From Brachybacterium sp. SGAir0954 (GTDB taxonomy: Bacteria; Actinomycetota; Actinomycetes; Actinomycetales; Dermabacteraceae): a stretch of DNA of 64,000 nucleotides. The notes under the pieces were generated by a model. It did no database searches. It worked only from the letters and a program-made list of their open reading frames with translations, and was not told the DNA's origin. This document shows positions 43,280-52,429 of this stretch, in pieces (the first letter of the stretch is position 1; each line of letters begins with the position of its first letter). Both the position numbers and the translations under genes were made by a program. The stretch lies in NCBI RefSeq assembly GCF_005490785.1, contig NZ_CP027295.1, positions 310,001 through 374,000 on the forward strand, read 5' to 3'.

Positions 43280-44518
43280 ATGAGGTCAGGACGCACCCTT
43301 CTCCTCGCGGTGGACGGTCTCGCCCCGGAGGACGCCGCGCCGCTGCGCGAGGCCGCCCGCGTGCCGGCCATGGCCGGGGAGCTGACCGTCCGCCCCGGCG
43401 GACCCTCCGAGCCGGCCCCCGCGCTCGCCTCCGTGCTCACGGGGACGACGGTCGCCCGCACCCATGTCGCCTCGGAGATGCCCTTCCTACCGGGCGCCCC
43501 GGGAGTCGTCTCCGCCTGGTACGCCTCCGCGCTCACGGCCCCCACCCTGCTCGACGCCGCCGAGGGCGAGGGCGCCGTGACCGCCGCCCTGCAATGGCCC
43601 GCGACGGCCGGCGCCGGCGTGTCCCTGTGCCTCCCGCTCGTGGAGGACGTGCGCCATTACCGCAACCGCTGGGAGATGGCGGAGTCCACGAGCTCGCCGC
43701 GCATGGTCGCCGAGCACCTCGCGCCGCGCCGCGAGGCCGGGGTGCAGCTCTCGCAGGTCCCCCCGGACGCCCTCGTCGCCGAGATCGCGGCGGAGGTGCT
43801 CACCCGCTCCCCCGTCGGCCTCGCGGCCGTGCGGCTCACGGGCCTCGCCCGCGCGCGCCGGGAGGACGGGATCGGCTCCCCCGCCGTGCGCCGCGCCCTC
43901 GCGGACCTGCTCGACGCGGTCGCCCAGATCGCCGCGGCCTTCGGGGCGGGGCGCGACGATCGCACCGTCCTGGTCCCGGGGCGCCCGCTCGTGCCGACGG
44001 TGCTGCTCGTGCACCCGAACACGGCGCTCGCCGCCCGCGGCTTGATCCGCACGGACGGCCCGCGGCTCGCGTCCTTCCGCGCCCTGGTCTGGCCCGACGG
44101 CCCGCGCGGGGCGCTGCACGTGCGGCGCGAGGAGGGGGAGGCGGTGCGCCGCCTGGCCCTCGACGTGCTCGGCGAGCTCGCCGAGCACCATCACCTCACG
44201 CTGCGCGAGGTCGACGACGGGGTGGGCGCCACGGGGCAGACCGACGTCATCGCGGTGCTCGAGGGGGCGCCGGGGACCGTCGTGGGCCTGTCCCCCACGA
44301 ACCGGCCGCTCGTGGACGGGGACGATCCGTACTACGCGGGGCCGCGCGCGGTGACCGACCCCTCCGCGGTCTCGACGGCGCTGCTCGCGGGGCCGGGCCT
44401 GCCCACCTCGCCCGTCGAGGGGAGCTGGGCGGATCTCGGGGCGACCCTCGCCGCCGCGCTCGACCTCCCGCTGCCCGCCGCGACGGGCCGGGCGCTGCGC
44501 TCCCCCGCGCCGGCCTGA
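43280..44518 (+). CDS. Alkaline-phosphatase-superfamily (type I phosphodiesterase-like) protein
   Basis: A protein of 412 residues with the start LLLAVDGLAP (metal-binding Asp position), a nucleophile-region LASVLTGTTVARTHV with Thr, and a long middle domain. The C-terminal half has GLSPTNRPLVDGDDPYYAGPRAV. This fits the phosphodiesterase/nucleotide pyrophosphatase fold, but the usual later metal ligands (Asp-His pairs) are not obvious, so activity is uncertain. The ATG at 43280 is better spaced from the GGGGGAGGG site than the ATG at 43274. A TAGCGT box lies at 43235-43240. It ends 4 bases from a convergent gene. Confidence 0.6.
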   Translation: MRSGRTLLLAVDGLAPEDAAPLREAARVPAMAGELTVRPGGPSEPAPALASVLTGTTVARTHVASEMPFLPGAPGVVSAWYASALTAPTLLDAAEGEGAVTAALQWPATAGAGVSLCLPLVEDVRHYRNRWEMAESTSSPRMVAEHLAPRREAGVQLSQVPPDALVAEIAAEVLTRSPVGLAAVRLTGLARARREDGIGSPAVRRALADLLDAVAQIAAAFGAGRDDRTVLVPGRPLVPTVLLVHPNTALAARGLIRTDGPRLASFRALVWPDGPRGALHVRREEGEAVRRLALDVLGELAEHHHLTLREVDDGVGATGQTDVIAVLEGAPGTVVGLSPTNRPLVDGDDPYYAGPRAVTDPSAVSTALLAGPGLPTSPVEGSWADLGATLAAALDLPLPAATGRALRSPAPA

Positions 44519-44522
44519 GGGC

Positions 44523-45152
44523 TCAGCGCTCGCGCAGTCGGGCCCAGAGGCGGGGGAGCAGCCCGGGCTCCGGCGGGCGAAGGCGGTCGCGGAGCTCGTC
44601 GAGAGCGGGCGCGTCGTAGGCGATGTGGTGGGCGCCGTCGTGCACCGCGGGATGCGGCGGAAAGGCGTCGGCCTCCTGCGGCGTGACCTCGATGCCGAGG
44701 CCCAGCGCCACGCGCCGTTCGCCGTCGGCGTCGAGGACGACCTCGAGGGAGTCGGCCCCTGCGCCGCCGGGCAGGTGGAGCTCCGCGTCGACGTCGGCCT
44801 GCAGGCGGTCCATCGCCGCGGTGAGGCGCTCGGCGAGGTCCGGCTCCGCGAGCACCCGCTCGCGCAGCGGGATGACCACGAGGTTGCCGCCGACGTCGGT
44901 GATCGCGTCCGCGACGTGGTGGGTGCCGCGGCGCTCCCCGTGCTCGTGCAGCGCGAGGCGCTGGATCACGAGGCGAAGGGTGCCCTCCGGCGCGACGGTG
45001 CCGAGGAGCGCGGCGAGCGCGGCCGTCGCCGGGGAGCTGCCGTCCCAGGGGACGGTGGTGCCGATCTCGAGGGGGTCGACGGTCGCCTCCGGTGCGGAGG
45101 CCTCGTCCGGGGCGTCGATCTCATCCGGATCAGGTGGGAAGGTGCTGGCCAC
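44523..45152 (-). CDS. Conserved hypothetical protein
   Basis: A 209-residue acidic cytosolic protein with no recognised domain. After a disordered Asp/Glu/Pro-rich start (1-35) it has an alternating helix-strand region containing HEHGERRGTHHVADAI and two more His-rich parts (PPHPAVHDGAHHIAYDA). Clusters of His suggest metal binding, but this is only an impression. A TAGGAT box (45159-45164) lies 6 bases before the GTG start and no ribosome site is seen, so it is probably leaderless. Confidence 0.6.
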   Translation of the reverse strand: MASTFPPDPDEIDAPDEASAPEATVDPLEIGTTVPWDGSSPATAALAALLGTVAPEGTLRLVIQRLALHEHGERRGTHHVADAITDVGGNLVVIPLRERVLAEPDLAERLTAAMDRLQADVDAELHLPGGAGADSLEVVLDADGERRVALGLGIEVTPQEADAFPPHPAVHDGAHHIAYDAPALDELRDRLRPPEPGLLPRLWARLRER

Positions 45153-45183
45153 GGCCCCATCCTACCGAGCGGTCGGGCCGTTC

Positions 45184-46014
45184 TCAGTGCGCGTCCGCGG
45201 TCGCGGGACGGGCACCCACGGCGGCGCGCACGGCCGCGATCTGGGAACGCCAGGCGCGCTGCGCGGCGACGCCCGGTCGCACGATCGGGAAGCCGTCGCC
45301 GTGGCCGGGCTCCTCATGGAGCACGGCCTCGCCGCCCGCGGCGGCGATCCGCTCGACGAGCGCGCGGGAGTCCGGGGCGAGCAGGTCGTCCCCGCCCACG
45401 GCGAGGTGCACGGGCGGGAGCCCCTCGAGATCACCGCGCAGCGGGCTGATCCGCGGGTCCTCGCGGTCCGCGCCGTCGGCGTACATCCGCGCGGCCTGCC
45501 GGTGCTCGCCGTCGAGGCGGTGCTCCGCGGTGAGGTCCGCCCAGGGGACGGAGAGCAGCAGCAGGGACGGCTCGGTCACGCCGAGCGTCGCGAGCTGGGC
45601 CTGCACGCCGAGGGCGAGGCCGGCGCCGGCCTCGTCACCCGAGAGCACCCAGCGCCCCGCGGGCAGCAGCGCGGCGCGGTCCAGGGCGTGGAGGGCGTGG
45701 AGCACGTCCTCGTCCGCCCGCGGGAAGGGGTGCCGCGGAGCGAGCGAGTAGTGGATCATCGCGGCGGCGACGTCGGCCCGCCGGGCGACCTCCTCGAGCC
45801 AGGTCCAGTGCTCGGCGCGCTCGCCGCGCAGGTAGCTCCCGCCGTGCAGGTGCACGATCACGCCCCGCGCGGCCTTCTGCTCATCGATCCAGGTCACGGG
45901 GACGTGTCCGTGGCGGCGCCGGCGCACGCGGTCGCGGCTCGCGACCGATCGCGGGGGCGTGGTCGGGGACTGGGTGGCGAGGATCCTCAGGGCGCCAAGC
46001 GTGCCGATGCTCAT
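45184..46014 (-). CDS. Alpha/beta-hydrolase-fold protein lacking the catalytic Ser
   Basis: A 276-residue protein of the hormone-sensitive-lipase-like group. The oxyanion loop HLHGGSYLRG (about 55-64), an Asp in GGDDLLAPDS and the His in EPGHGDGFP are all in place. But the nucleophile elbow reads SGDEAGAG: position 128, normally Ser in GDSAG, is Glu (GAG codon, 45633-45631). The enzyme should therefore not work as a normal esterase. It may be a pseudoenzyme, a binding protein or an enzyme with changed chemistry. It lies just downstream of, and on the same strand as, a CynX-type transporter. Confidence 0.85.
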   Translation of the reverse strand: MSIGTLGALRILATQSPTTPPRSVASRDRVRRRRHGHVPVTWIDEQKAARGVIVHLHGGSYLRGERAEHWTWLEEVARRADVAAAMIHYSLAPRHPFPRADEDVLHALHALDRAALLPAGRWVLSGDEAGAGLALGVQAQLATLGVTEPSLLLLSVPWADLTAEHRLDGEHRQAARMYADGADREDPRISPLRGDLEGLPPVHLAVGGDDLLAPDSRALVERIAAAGGEAVLHEEPGHGDGFPIVRPGVAAQRAWRSQIAAVRAAVGARPATADAH

Positions 46015-46060
46015 GGGAGGAATCCTCGCACGAGACCCTCCCGGAGGGCAGGGACCTGCG

Positions 46061-47287
46061 TCAGGCGCCGTCGGCCGGGGTCGCGCGGAGGGCGAGGTCG
46101 TCGTCCACGGTGCCGGGCCGCGCGGCGACGAACCCGGCGACGCCGAGCACGACGCCGGTCAGGGCGAGGAAGGAGAGCACCGCGGGGATCGAGCCGGTCG
46201 CGTCGAGCAGGCCGCCGGCGACCAGCGGGCCGACGGCCGCGAGGACGTAGCCGAGCGGCTGCGCGATCCCCGAGAGCCGGGCGGTCACGGCGACGGCGCA
46301 GGTGCGCGCGGGGATGAGCGCGATCGCGGTCGGGAAGGCGAGGCCGGCGATGCCGAGCACGGTCCCCCACACGAAGGGGCTCACCTGCGGGAACAGCATG
46401 AGACCCCCGTAGCCGGCGGCGGTGAGCACGCCGTAGCCCGCGCAGATCCAGGGCAGGCGGCGGGAGCGGGAGACGAGGGTCGGGACGATCAGGCCGCCCA
46501 CGATGCCGAAGGCGCTCAGCACGCCGACGACGACCCCGGCGGTCGCGGGCGAGGTGCCCTCCGAGGTGAGGATCTGCGGGAGCAGGCCGAACTGGCAGTA
46601 GGCGTTGAGCGACTGCATGCCGAACATGACGGTGAGCGCGATCGCGCGCGGCGAGCTCAGGATCCGCCCTTTCACCTGCCCCTCCGGCGGGGGAGGCGGG
46701 AAGTCGTGGCCGGTGCGCGTGAGCACGACGGCCCAGACGAGCACGGGCGCGACCCCGATGAGCCCCCACAGCGGGAGGGAGTGGCGCCAGCCGTCGGCCT
46801 CACCGCCCGCGAGGGGCACGGCGAGCATCGCGGCGGCCGTGGCGCCGCTCGCGAGGACGACAGAGTAGAGGGTCATGAGGCCCACCACGCGGGTGCCGCC
46901 GTGCTGCTTGATCCAGGCGGGCAGCAGCACGTTGCCGAGGGCGGGGCCCAGCAGGGCGACCACGGAGAGCAGCACGAACAGGCCGAAGCCGTCGACCGTG
47001 GGCCGCAGCAGCAGGCCGAGGGCGACGAGCACGAAGGAGGCGAGCACGGTGCCGGTGAGGCCGAGCACCCGCGCGACCGGCACGGCGAGCGAGCCGACGA
47101 TGCCGAAGGTGAGGCAGGGCAGGGCCGTGAGCAGGCCGGAGGCGACGGCGCCCTGTCCGTAGTCCGCGACGATCTCCGACATGAGAGGGCCCACGGAGGT
47201 CGCCCCGGGGCGGAGGTTCAGGGCGAGGAGCCCGACGGCGATCACGGCCAGCAGGGGGCCGACGGCGCGACGGGAGGAGGGGGTCAC
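46061..47287 (-). CDS. MFS transporter, CynX/NimT-like
   Basis: A 408-residue 12-segment MFS protein. The first segment LLAVIAVGLLALNLRPGATSVGPLM has the LNLRPxxTSVGPL motif typical of the CynX/NimT (cyanate, 2-nitroimidazole) group. A PPPPPEGQVKGRIL central loop follows segment six. The start is GTG with a weak ribosome site. It lies 46 bases upstream of the hydrolase-like gene and is probably co-transcribed with it. The substrate is unknown. Confidence 0.88.
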   Translation of the reverse strand: MTPSSRRAVGPLLAVIAVGLLALNLRPGATSVGPLMSEIVADYGQGAVASGLLTALPCLTFGIVGSLAVPVARVLGLTGTVLASFVLVALGLLLRPTVDGFGLFVLLSVVALLGPALGNVLLPAWIKQHGGTRVVGLMTLYSVVLASGATAAAMLAVPLAGGEADGWRHSLPLWGLIGVAPVLVWAVVLTRTGHDFPPPPPEGQVKGRILSSPRAIALTVMFGMQSLNAYCQFGLLPQILTSEGTSPATAGVVVGVLSAFGIVGGLIVPTLVSRSRRLPWICAGYGVLTAAGYGGLMLFPQVSPFVWGTVLGIAGLAFPTAIALIPARTCAVAVTARLSGIAQPLGYVLAAVGPLVAGGLLDATGSIPAVLSFLALTGVVLGVAGFVAARPGTVDDDLALRATPADGA

Positions 47288-47453
47288 CCGTCCCTTCTAC
47301 ACCCCGTGGGCACGCCGTGGTGGAGGCGTCCGCTTCGCGGGGGTGCGTCCGGTCCCCGCTGTGATCCGCGCCGCGCCGCGCGGACGACTCCCCAGGATTG
47401 GTTGCCTTTTCATCTATCGTGGCCGCTCCGCACTCCCCTCCGGAAGGACGACC

Positions 47454-47918
47454 ATGTCTTCGCACGCCGCCCGTTCCACGACCTCCCACCTGGGTCTCCT
47501 GATCGCCCGCCTCGTGCTCGGCGTCATCTTCCTGCTCCACGGCTACCAGAAGGTGGTCCAGTGGGGCTTCCCCGCGGTCACCGACGCCTTCGCCGGCATG
47601 GGCGCGCCGATGCCGGGGATCACCGGCCCCGTCGTCGCCGTGCTCGAGCTCGTGGGCGGCGCCCTGCTGATCCTGGGCCTGCTCACGCGCGTGGCCGGCG
47701 TGCTGCTCGCGATCGACATGGTGGGCGCCGTCGTGCTCGTCCATGCGCAGAACGGCGTGTTCGTCGACGCGGGCGGCTGGGAGCTCGTGGGCGCGCTCGG
47801 CGCCGGGGCGCTCGCCCTCGCCGCCGCCGGCCCGGGCCGCTTCGCCCTCGACGCGCTGGGCGGCGGCTCCCGCCGTCGGCGCTCCGCGGCCCGCTCCTCC
47901 GCGACCGCGGAGGCCTGA
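47454..47918 (+). CDS. DoxX family membrane protein
   Basis: A 154-residue protein with four membrane segments and the DoxX start (GLLIARLVLGVIFLLHGYQKVVQWGF). Next come VVAVLELVGGALLILGLLTR and a third segment. The C-terminus is basic. Family members (DoxX/MhqP) are linked to redox and thiol stress. The start follows a GGAAGGACG site. It converges on actP over a strong hairpin. Confidence 0.9.
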   Translation: MSSHAARSTTSHLGLLIARLVLGVIFLLHGYQKVVQWGFPAVTDAFAGMGAPMPGITGPVVAVLELVGGALLILGLLTRVAGVLLAIDMVGAVVLVHAQNGVFVDAGGWELVGALGAGALALAAAGPGRFALDALGGGSRRRRSAARSSATAEA

Positions 47919-47960
47919 GCGGTCACCGCGGCGGCCCGCGCAGCCGGACCGCAGAGGACC

Positions 47961-47993
47961 GTCGGCCCCGCCCCCTCGGGGGACGGGGCCGAC
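47961..47993. terminator. Bidirectional terminator between DoxX and actP genes
   Basis: GTCGGCCCCGCCCCC pairs with GGGGG-A-CGGGGCCGAC (15 base pairs, one bulged A, 2-base loop) between the convergent ends of the DoxX and acetate symporter genes. Confidence 0.75.
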
Positions 47994-48021
47994 GTCGTCG
48001 TGCGGACGGCGGGAGGGCCGC

Positions 48022-49608
48022 TCAGTGGTCGACGGCGGCCTTCTCGGAGCCCGCGCCGGTGAGCGAGCGGACCTCCATCTCCGCCTGCTTCAGCTCGTCG
48101 CCCGGCCCGGAGGTGATCGAGCCGAGCCAGCCGAGGAGGAAGCCGAGCGGGACCGAGACGATCGCCGGGTTCGTCAGCGGGAACCAGGCGAAGTCCACGC
48201 CCGGGAACATGGCCTTCTCGCCGCCGGAGACCACCGGGGAGAAGAGGATCAGCACGACCGCGCTGATGAGGCCGCCGTAGATGCTCCACAGCGAGCCGCG
48301 GGTCGAGAACCGCTTCCAGTACAGGGAATACAGGATCGAGGGCAGGTTCGCACTCGCCGCGACCGCGAAGGCGAGGGAGACGAGGAAGGCGACGTTCTGC
48401 TCCGCGGCGAGCACGCCGCCCACGATCGAGATCGCCGCGATGACGACGGCCGCCGTGCGGGCGACCTTCACCTCGCGCGCCGGATCCGCCTCGCCGCGCT
48501 TGAGCACGCCGTTGTAGATGTCGTGCGCGAAGGAGGCGGAGGCGGTGATCGTGAGGCCCGCGACCACCGCGAGGATCGTCGCGAAGGCGACCGCGGAGAT
48601 GATCGCGAGCAGCACCGAGCCGCCGAGGGCGTAGGCGAGGGCGGGGGCCGCCGAGTTCGAGCCGCCGGGCAGCGAGCCGATGACGTCCACGCCCACCATC
48701 GAGGCGGCCGCGAAGCCCAGCACGAGGGTGCACAGGTAGAAGAAGCCGATGAGGGCGATCGCCCAGGTCACCGAGCGGCGCGCCTCCTTCGCGGTGGGCA
48801 CCGTGTAGAAGCGCATGAGCACGTGCGGGAGCCCGGCGGCGCCGAACACGAGCGCGATCGCGAGGGAGACGAAGCCGAGCTTGCTCGATCCGGTCTCGCC
48901 GTACTGGAGCATCGGGTCGAGGATCTTCGTGCCGTCCGGGTGGGCCTCGACGGCCCGCTCGAGCACGGTCGAGAAGTTGAAGCCGTTCAGCGCGAGGATC
49001 CAGACGGTCGTCACGCCCACCGCGCAGATGAGCAGGACGGCCTTGATGATCTGCACCCAGGTGGTGCCCTTCATCCCTCCGATCAGCACGTAGGCGATCA
49101 TCACGATGCCCACGACGACGATCACGGCGCTCTGCCCCACCCGGCCGTCGATGCCGAGCAGCAGGGAGACGAGCGCGCCCGCGCCGGCCATCTGCGCGAG
49201 CAGGTAGAAGAAGGTCACGGCGAGGGTCGAGCTCGCGGCGGCGGTGCGCACGGGCCGCTGGCGCATGCGGAAGGACAGGACGTCGGCCATCGTGAACTTG
49301 CCGGTGTTGCGCAGCGGCTCGGCGACGAGCAGCAGCGCGACGAGCCAGGCGACGAGGAAGCCGACGGAGTAGAGCAGGCCGTCGTAGCCGTAGAGGGCGA
49401 CGGAGCCGACGATCCCGAGGAAGGACGCGGCGGAGAGGTAGTCGCCGGCGATGGCGATGCCGTTCTGGCGCCCGGAGAAGCTGCGGCCGCCGTGATAGAA
49501 GTCCGCGGCGCTCGTTTTCTGCCGGGAGACCCGGATGACGACCGCGAGGGTGACCACGACGAAGGCGAGGAAGATCGCGATGTTGAGGACGGGGTTGCCG
49601 ACGTCCAT
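48022..49608 (-). CDS. actP: Cation/acetate symporter ActP-like (SSS family)
   Basis: A 528-residue sodium/solute symporter with 13 predicted membrane segments. Marks are FYHGGRSFSGRQNGIAIAGDYLSAASFLGI near the start, a FTMADVLSFR segment and the GLPHVLMRFYTV motif. These features place it in the acetate/monocarboxylate (ActP/MctC) branch rather than proline or pantothenate transport. It imports acetate, propionate or pyruvate with a cation. A DUF485 gene ends 1 base upstream on the same strand, the usual partner (YjcH). Confidence 0.92.
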   Translation of the reverse strand: MDVGNPVLNIAIFLAFVVVTLAVVIRVSRQKTSAADFYHGGRSFSGRQNGIAIAGDYLSAASFLGIVGSVALYGYDGLLYSVGFLVAWLVALLLVAEPLRNTGKFTMADVLSFRMRQRPVRTAAASSTLAVTFFYLLAQMAGAGALVSLLLGIDGRVGQSAVIVVVGIVMIAYVLIGGMKGTTWVQIIKAVLLICAVGVTTVWILALNGFNFSTVLERAVEAHPDGTKILDPMLQYGETGSSKLGFVSLAIALVFGAAGLPHVLMRFYTVPTAKEARRSVTWAIALIGFFYLCTLVLGFAAASMVGVDVIGSLPGGSNSAAPALAYALGGSVLLAIISAVAFATILAVVAGLTITASASFAHDIYNGVLKRGEADPAREVKVARTAAVVIAAISIVGGVLAAEQNVAFLVSLAFAVAASANLPSILYSLYWKRFSTRGSLWSIYGGLISAVVLILFSPVVSGGEKAMFPGVDFAWFPLTNPAIVSVPLGFLLGWLGSITSGPGDELKQAEMEVRSLTGAGSEKAAVDH

Positions 49609-49609
49609 G

Positions 49610-49966
49610 TCAGTCCTCCCCCTCGATCTCGACGCGCAGCCGCTCCGCGAGCGGGTCGAGCTTCCGGTTGGCGTGGCGGATGTACAGCCAGGTGATGAGG
49701 AAGGTCATGACGAACTGGCTGATGCCGAGCAGGATGCCGAGGTTCACGTGGCCGATCACGGGGATCGCCATGAGCCCCTCCGCGTACGTGGACAGCAGCA
49801 CGTAGGCGAGGTACCAGACCAGGAAGGCGGCGGTCATGGGGAAGGCGAAGCTGCGGAAGGAGGTGCGCAGCTCGCGGAAGTCCGCGGAGTCCTGCACCTC
49901 CCGGTAGCGCTCCGGGGAGGGTTCGGGGGCCGGGCCGTGGGGAGGCACGGGCGTCGATGACGTCAT
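49610..49966 (-). CDS. DUF485 membrane protein (YjcH-like)
   Basis: A 118-residue protein with two membrane segments (about 42-62 and 77-98) and the DUF485 pattern FRSFAFPMTAAFLVWYLAYVLLSTYA. It almost always precedes actP-type genes, as here, and is thought to assist the symporter. The ATG at 49966 is chosen for an AAGGAG site 11 bases upstream; the GTG at 49975 sits too close to it. A TAGGTT box (50029-50034) fits the operon promoter. Confidence 0.9.
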   Translation of the reverse strand: MTSSTPVPPHGPAPEPSPERYREVQDSADFRELRTSFRSFAFPMTAAFLVWYLAYVLLSTYAEGLMAIPVIGHVNLGILLGISQFVMTFLITWLYIRHANRKLDPLAERLRVEIEGED

Positions 49967-50134
49967 CGCGGGCACAACTCCTTCGTTCTGCGCGGGTCCG
50001 AGGTGAGGAGTCCTCGGACGGCACCGAACCTAGCAGGCGTGATGCCGGTCACGCGGGAGGGTGTGGACCGCGGCGGCGCCCGGGGACGCCCGCGGGCTAG
50101 CCTGCTCCTCTCCCCGTTCCCGAAGGACCCCTCC

Positions 50135-50674
50135 ATGACCAGCACCGACCCCGGCACGACCGCCGCCCCGCGTCCCCTGATCCGCGCCGCTTGCACGGAG
50201 GACCTCGCGGGCGTCGGCGGGATCCGCGAGCACGCGATCCGCACCTCGACCGGGCTGTGGACGGACGAGCTGCCCACCCCCGCCCAGCTCGAGGCGTGGT
50301 TCCGCGAGCACCTCGAGCGCGGGGCGATGCTCGTCGCGGTCGATCCCGCCCTCGAGGGACCGGAGGCCGTGCTCGGCTACGCCTCCTACGGTCCGCTCGT
50401 GCCGAAGAACGGCTACCGCTTCACCGCGGAGAACTCCGTGTACCTGCGGCCCGAGGCCCAGGGCCGCGGGCTGGGCACGGCCCTGCTCGGGGCGCTGCTG
50501 GACCTGTGCCGCGAGCACGGCATGCACTCCGTGGTCGCGCTCGTCGAGGCGGGGAACACCGCCTCGATCCGGCTCCACGAGCGCTTCGGCTTCGTCGAGG
50601 CGGGGCGCCTCGTCGAGGCGGGCTGGAAGTTCGACCGCTGGTGGGACCTGGTGCACCTGCAGCTGCGGCTCTGA
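50135..50674 (+). CDS. GNAT N-acetyltransferase (phosphinothricin-acetyltransferase-like)
   Basis: A 179-residue GNAT protein. The acetyl-CoA loop is RPEAQGRGLGTALLGALLD; the start IRAACTEDLAGVGGIREHAI and the LHERFGFVEAGRLVEAGWKFDRWWDLV end match the Pat/MnaT group. Such enzymes acetylate phosphinothricin, methionine sulfone or other amino-acid-like compounds. A TAGCCT box at 50098-50103 and a GAAGGA site precede the ATG. Confidence 0.88.
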   Translation: MTSTDPGTTAAPRPLIRAACTEDLAGVGGIREHAIRTSTGLWTDELPTPAQLEAWFREHLERGAMLVAVDPALEGPEAVLGYASYGPLVPKNGYRFTAENSVYLRPEAQGRGLGTALLGALLDLCREHGMHSVVALVEAGNTASIRLHERFGFVEAGRLVEAGWKFDRWWDLVHLQLRL

Positions 50675-50694
50675 GCTCGCCCACCACGACCGAC

Positions 50695-52005
50695 TCACGG
50701 GAGCGGACTCGGGCCTGCCCCTCGCCTGAGCAGCGCGTCCTCCGCGGCGTTGCCCGGGCAGCGCAGCGCCTCCTGCGTCGCGGCGGCGGACTCCTCCTCG
50801 CGCCCCGCCACCCGCAGCAGCTCGGCGCGGGCCACGTGGAAGGGACGGTAGTCGGCGAGGTCCTCCGCGACCCCGTCGAGCTCCGCGAGGAGCAGGGTGG
50901 GATCGTCGCCGCGGCGGGCGCGGGCGACGGTGCGGTTCAGCTGCACCATCGGCCCCGGCCAGTGCCGCAGCAGGTGGTCGTAGAGCTCGACGACCTCGTC
51001 CCCGTCGACGTCCTCGGCGCGCTCGGGCACGCAGCGGGCGGCCGCGATCGCGCCCTGCAGCAGGTAGGGGCCGCGGTGCCCGCCGCGCAGGGCGTCGAGG
51101 ACGAGCTCGTCCGCCCGGTCCACGGCAGAGCGGTCCCAGCGCGTGCGGTCCTGCGCGTCGAGCGGGACCGGCAGCCCCTCCGCGTCGGTGCGGGTCCCGG
51201 CGCGGGCCTGCACGAGCAGCGCCTGGGCGAGGAGGCCGTGCACCTCGCCCTGCCCGGGCAGGAGGCGCTTCAGCAGCTCGAGCAGCCGCACCGCCTCCCC
51301 CACGAGGTCCGGGCGGTCGTGCCGCTCCCCGGCGGGGGCGGTGTGACCGGCGGCGAGCACGAGGGAGATCGCGTCGAGGACCGCGGTGAGGCGGCCGGGA
51401 AGCTCCTCCGGCTCGGGGACGCGGCAGGGGATGCCGCTGAGCGCGATGCGCCGCTTCGCCCGGGTGAGGCGGGCGCCCATCGTCGGCACGGGCACGAGGA
51501 ACGCCGCCGCGATCTCCTCGGTGCTCAGGCCCAGCACGAGACGCAGCACGAGCGCCACGCGGGACTCGGGGGCGAGGGCGGGGTGCGCGCACAGGAACAG
51601 CAGGCGCAGCCGCTCGTCGCGGACCACGACCTCGGACTCGTCGATCACGCGGGGGTCGCCGTCGGACGTGCCCCCGTCGGCCGCGCCGCCGTCGGCCCCT
51701 CCCCCGGTGTCCCAGAGCAGCAGCGGGAGCTTGCGCCGGAGGGTCTGCTCGCGGCGGCGGGCGTCGAGCGCGCGGCGCCGGGCGGTGACGGTGAGCCAGG
51801 CGCCGGGCCGCTCGGGCACCCCGTCCCGCGCCCACTGCTCGAGGGCCTGGGCGAAGGCCTCCGCGGTGGCGTCCTCGGCGAGGTCGAGGTCCCGCACGGC
51901 GCCGGCCGTCGCCGCGAGCACCGCGGCCCAGTGGTCGCGGTGCGCCGCGGCGACGGCACGGTCGACGGCGGCCCGATCGGCGGGCGCGCCCGTCGGCCCC
52001 CTCAT
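50695..52005 (-). CDS. ECF-type RNA polymerase sigma factor with C-terminal TPR-like extension (DUF6596)
   Basis: A 436-residue protein. Sigma region 2 (DLAEDATAEAFAQALEQW) and region 4 (LSTEEIAAAFLVPVPTMGARLTRAKRRI) occupy the first 200 residues. The long C-terminal helical domain is the DUF6596 extension of the ECF42 group. These sigma factors are typically encoded with a YciI/DGPF protein, as here, where it overlaps the upstream gene (ATGA). No anti-sigma factor is seen; the extension is thought to control activity. Targets are unknown. Confidence 0.9.
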   Translation of the reverse strand: MRGPTGAPADRAAVDRAVAAAHRDHWAAVLAATAGAVRDLDLAEDATAEAFAQALEQWARDGVPERPGAWLTVTARRRALDARRREQTLRRKLPLLLWDTGGGADGGAADGGTSDGDPRVIDESEVVVRDERLRLLFLCAHPALAPESRVALVLRLVLGLSTEEIAAAFLVPVPTMGARLTRAKRRIALSGIPCRVPEPEELPGRLTAVLDAISLVLAAGHTAPAGERHDRPDLVGEAVRLLELLKRLLPGQGEVHGLLAQALLVQARAGTRTDAEGLPVPLDAQDRTRWDRSAVDRADELVLDALRGGHRGPYLLQGAIAAARCVPERAEDVDGDEVVELYDHLLRHWPGPMVQLNRTVARARRGDDPTLLLAELDGVAEDLADYRPFHVARAELLRVAGREEESAAATQEALRCPGNAAEDALLRRGAGPSPLP

Positions 52006-52337
52006 GCGGTCATGGGCCGCACCTCGACGCCGCCGCCCTGGTGGAGGATCGGGTTGCGGCGCGCCACGGCGATCGCCGCGTCGAGGTCCGGGACGTCGAG
52101 CACGTAGAAGCCGACGACCGTCTCCTTCGCCTCGAGGTAGGGGCCGTCGACGAGGCCGCCGGCGCGGATGGAGGTGGTCGCGGTGTGCGCCGCGAGCGGG
52201 CTGCCGAAGGTCATGACGCCCTCGGCGACCATCTCCTGGGCGTAGGTGTCGTGCTCGGCGAGCTCGGCGGCGAGCTGCGCCTCGTCCGTGGTGCGCCGAT
52301 CCTCCGGGTGGTACATGAAGACGGTGTAGCGGGGCAT
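52002..52337 (-). CDS. YciI/DGPF-family protein, ECF42 partner
   Basis: A 111-residue ferredoxin-like-fold protein. It starts RYTVFMYHPEDRRT and has a VDGPYLEAKETVVGFYVL segment carrying the DGPF-type motif, and ends VEVRPM. Such proteins accompany ECF42 sigma factors and may be the regulated product or a sensor. The start at 52337 has an AAGGAT site. It is the first gene of the pair. Confidence 0.9.
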   Translation of the reverse strand: MPRYTVFMYHPEDRRTTDEAQLAAELAEHDTYAQEMVAEGVMTFGSPLAAHTATTSIRAGGLVDGPYLEAKETVVGFYVLDVPDLDAAIAVARRNPILHQGGGVEVRPMTA

Positions 52338-52429
52338 GGCGGGATCCTTCCCTCGGTCCGGCGCCTCTCGCCGGCTCTCACCCTGTCGTCGCACAGCCTC
52401 CCCCGGATCGACAGCCCTGTCAGGCCGGA

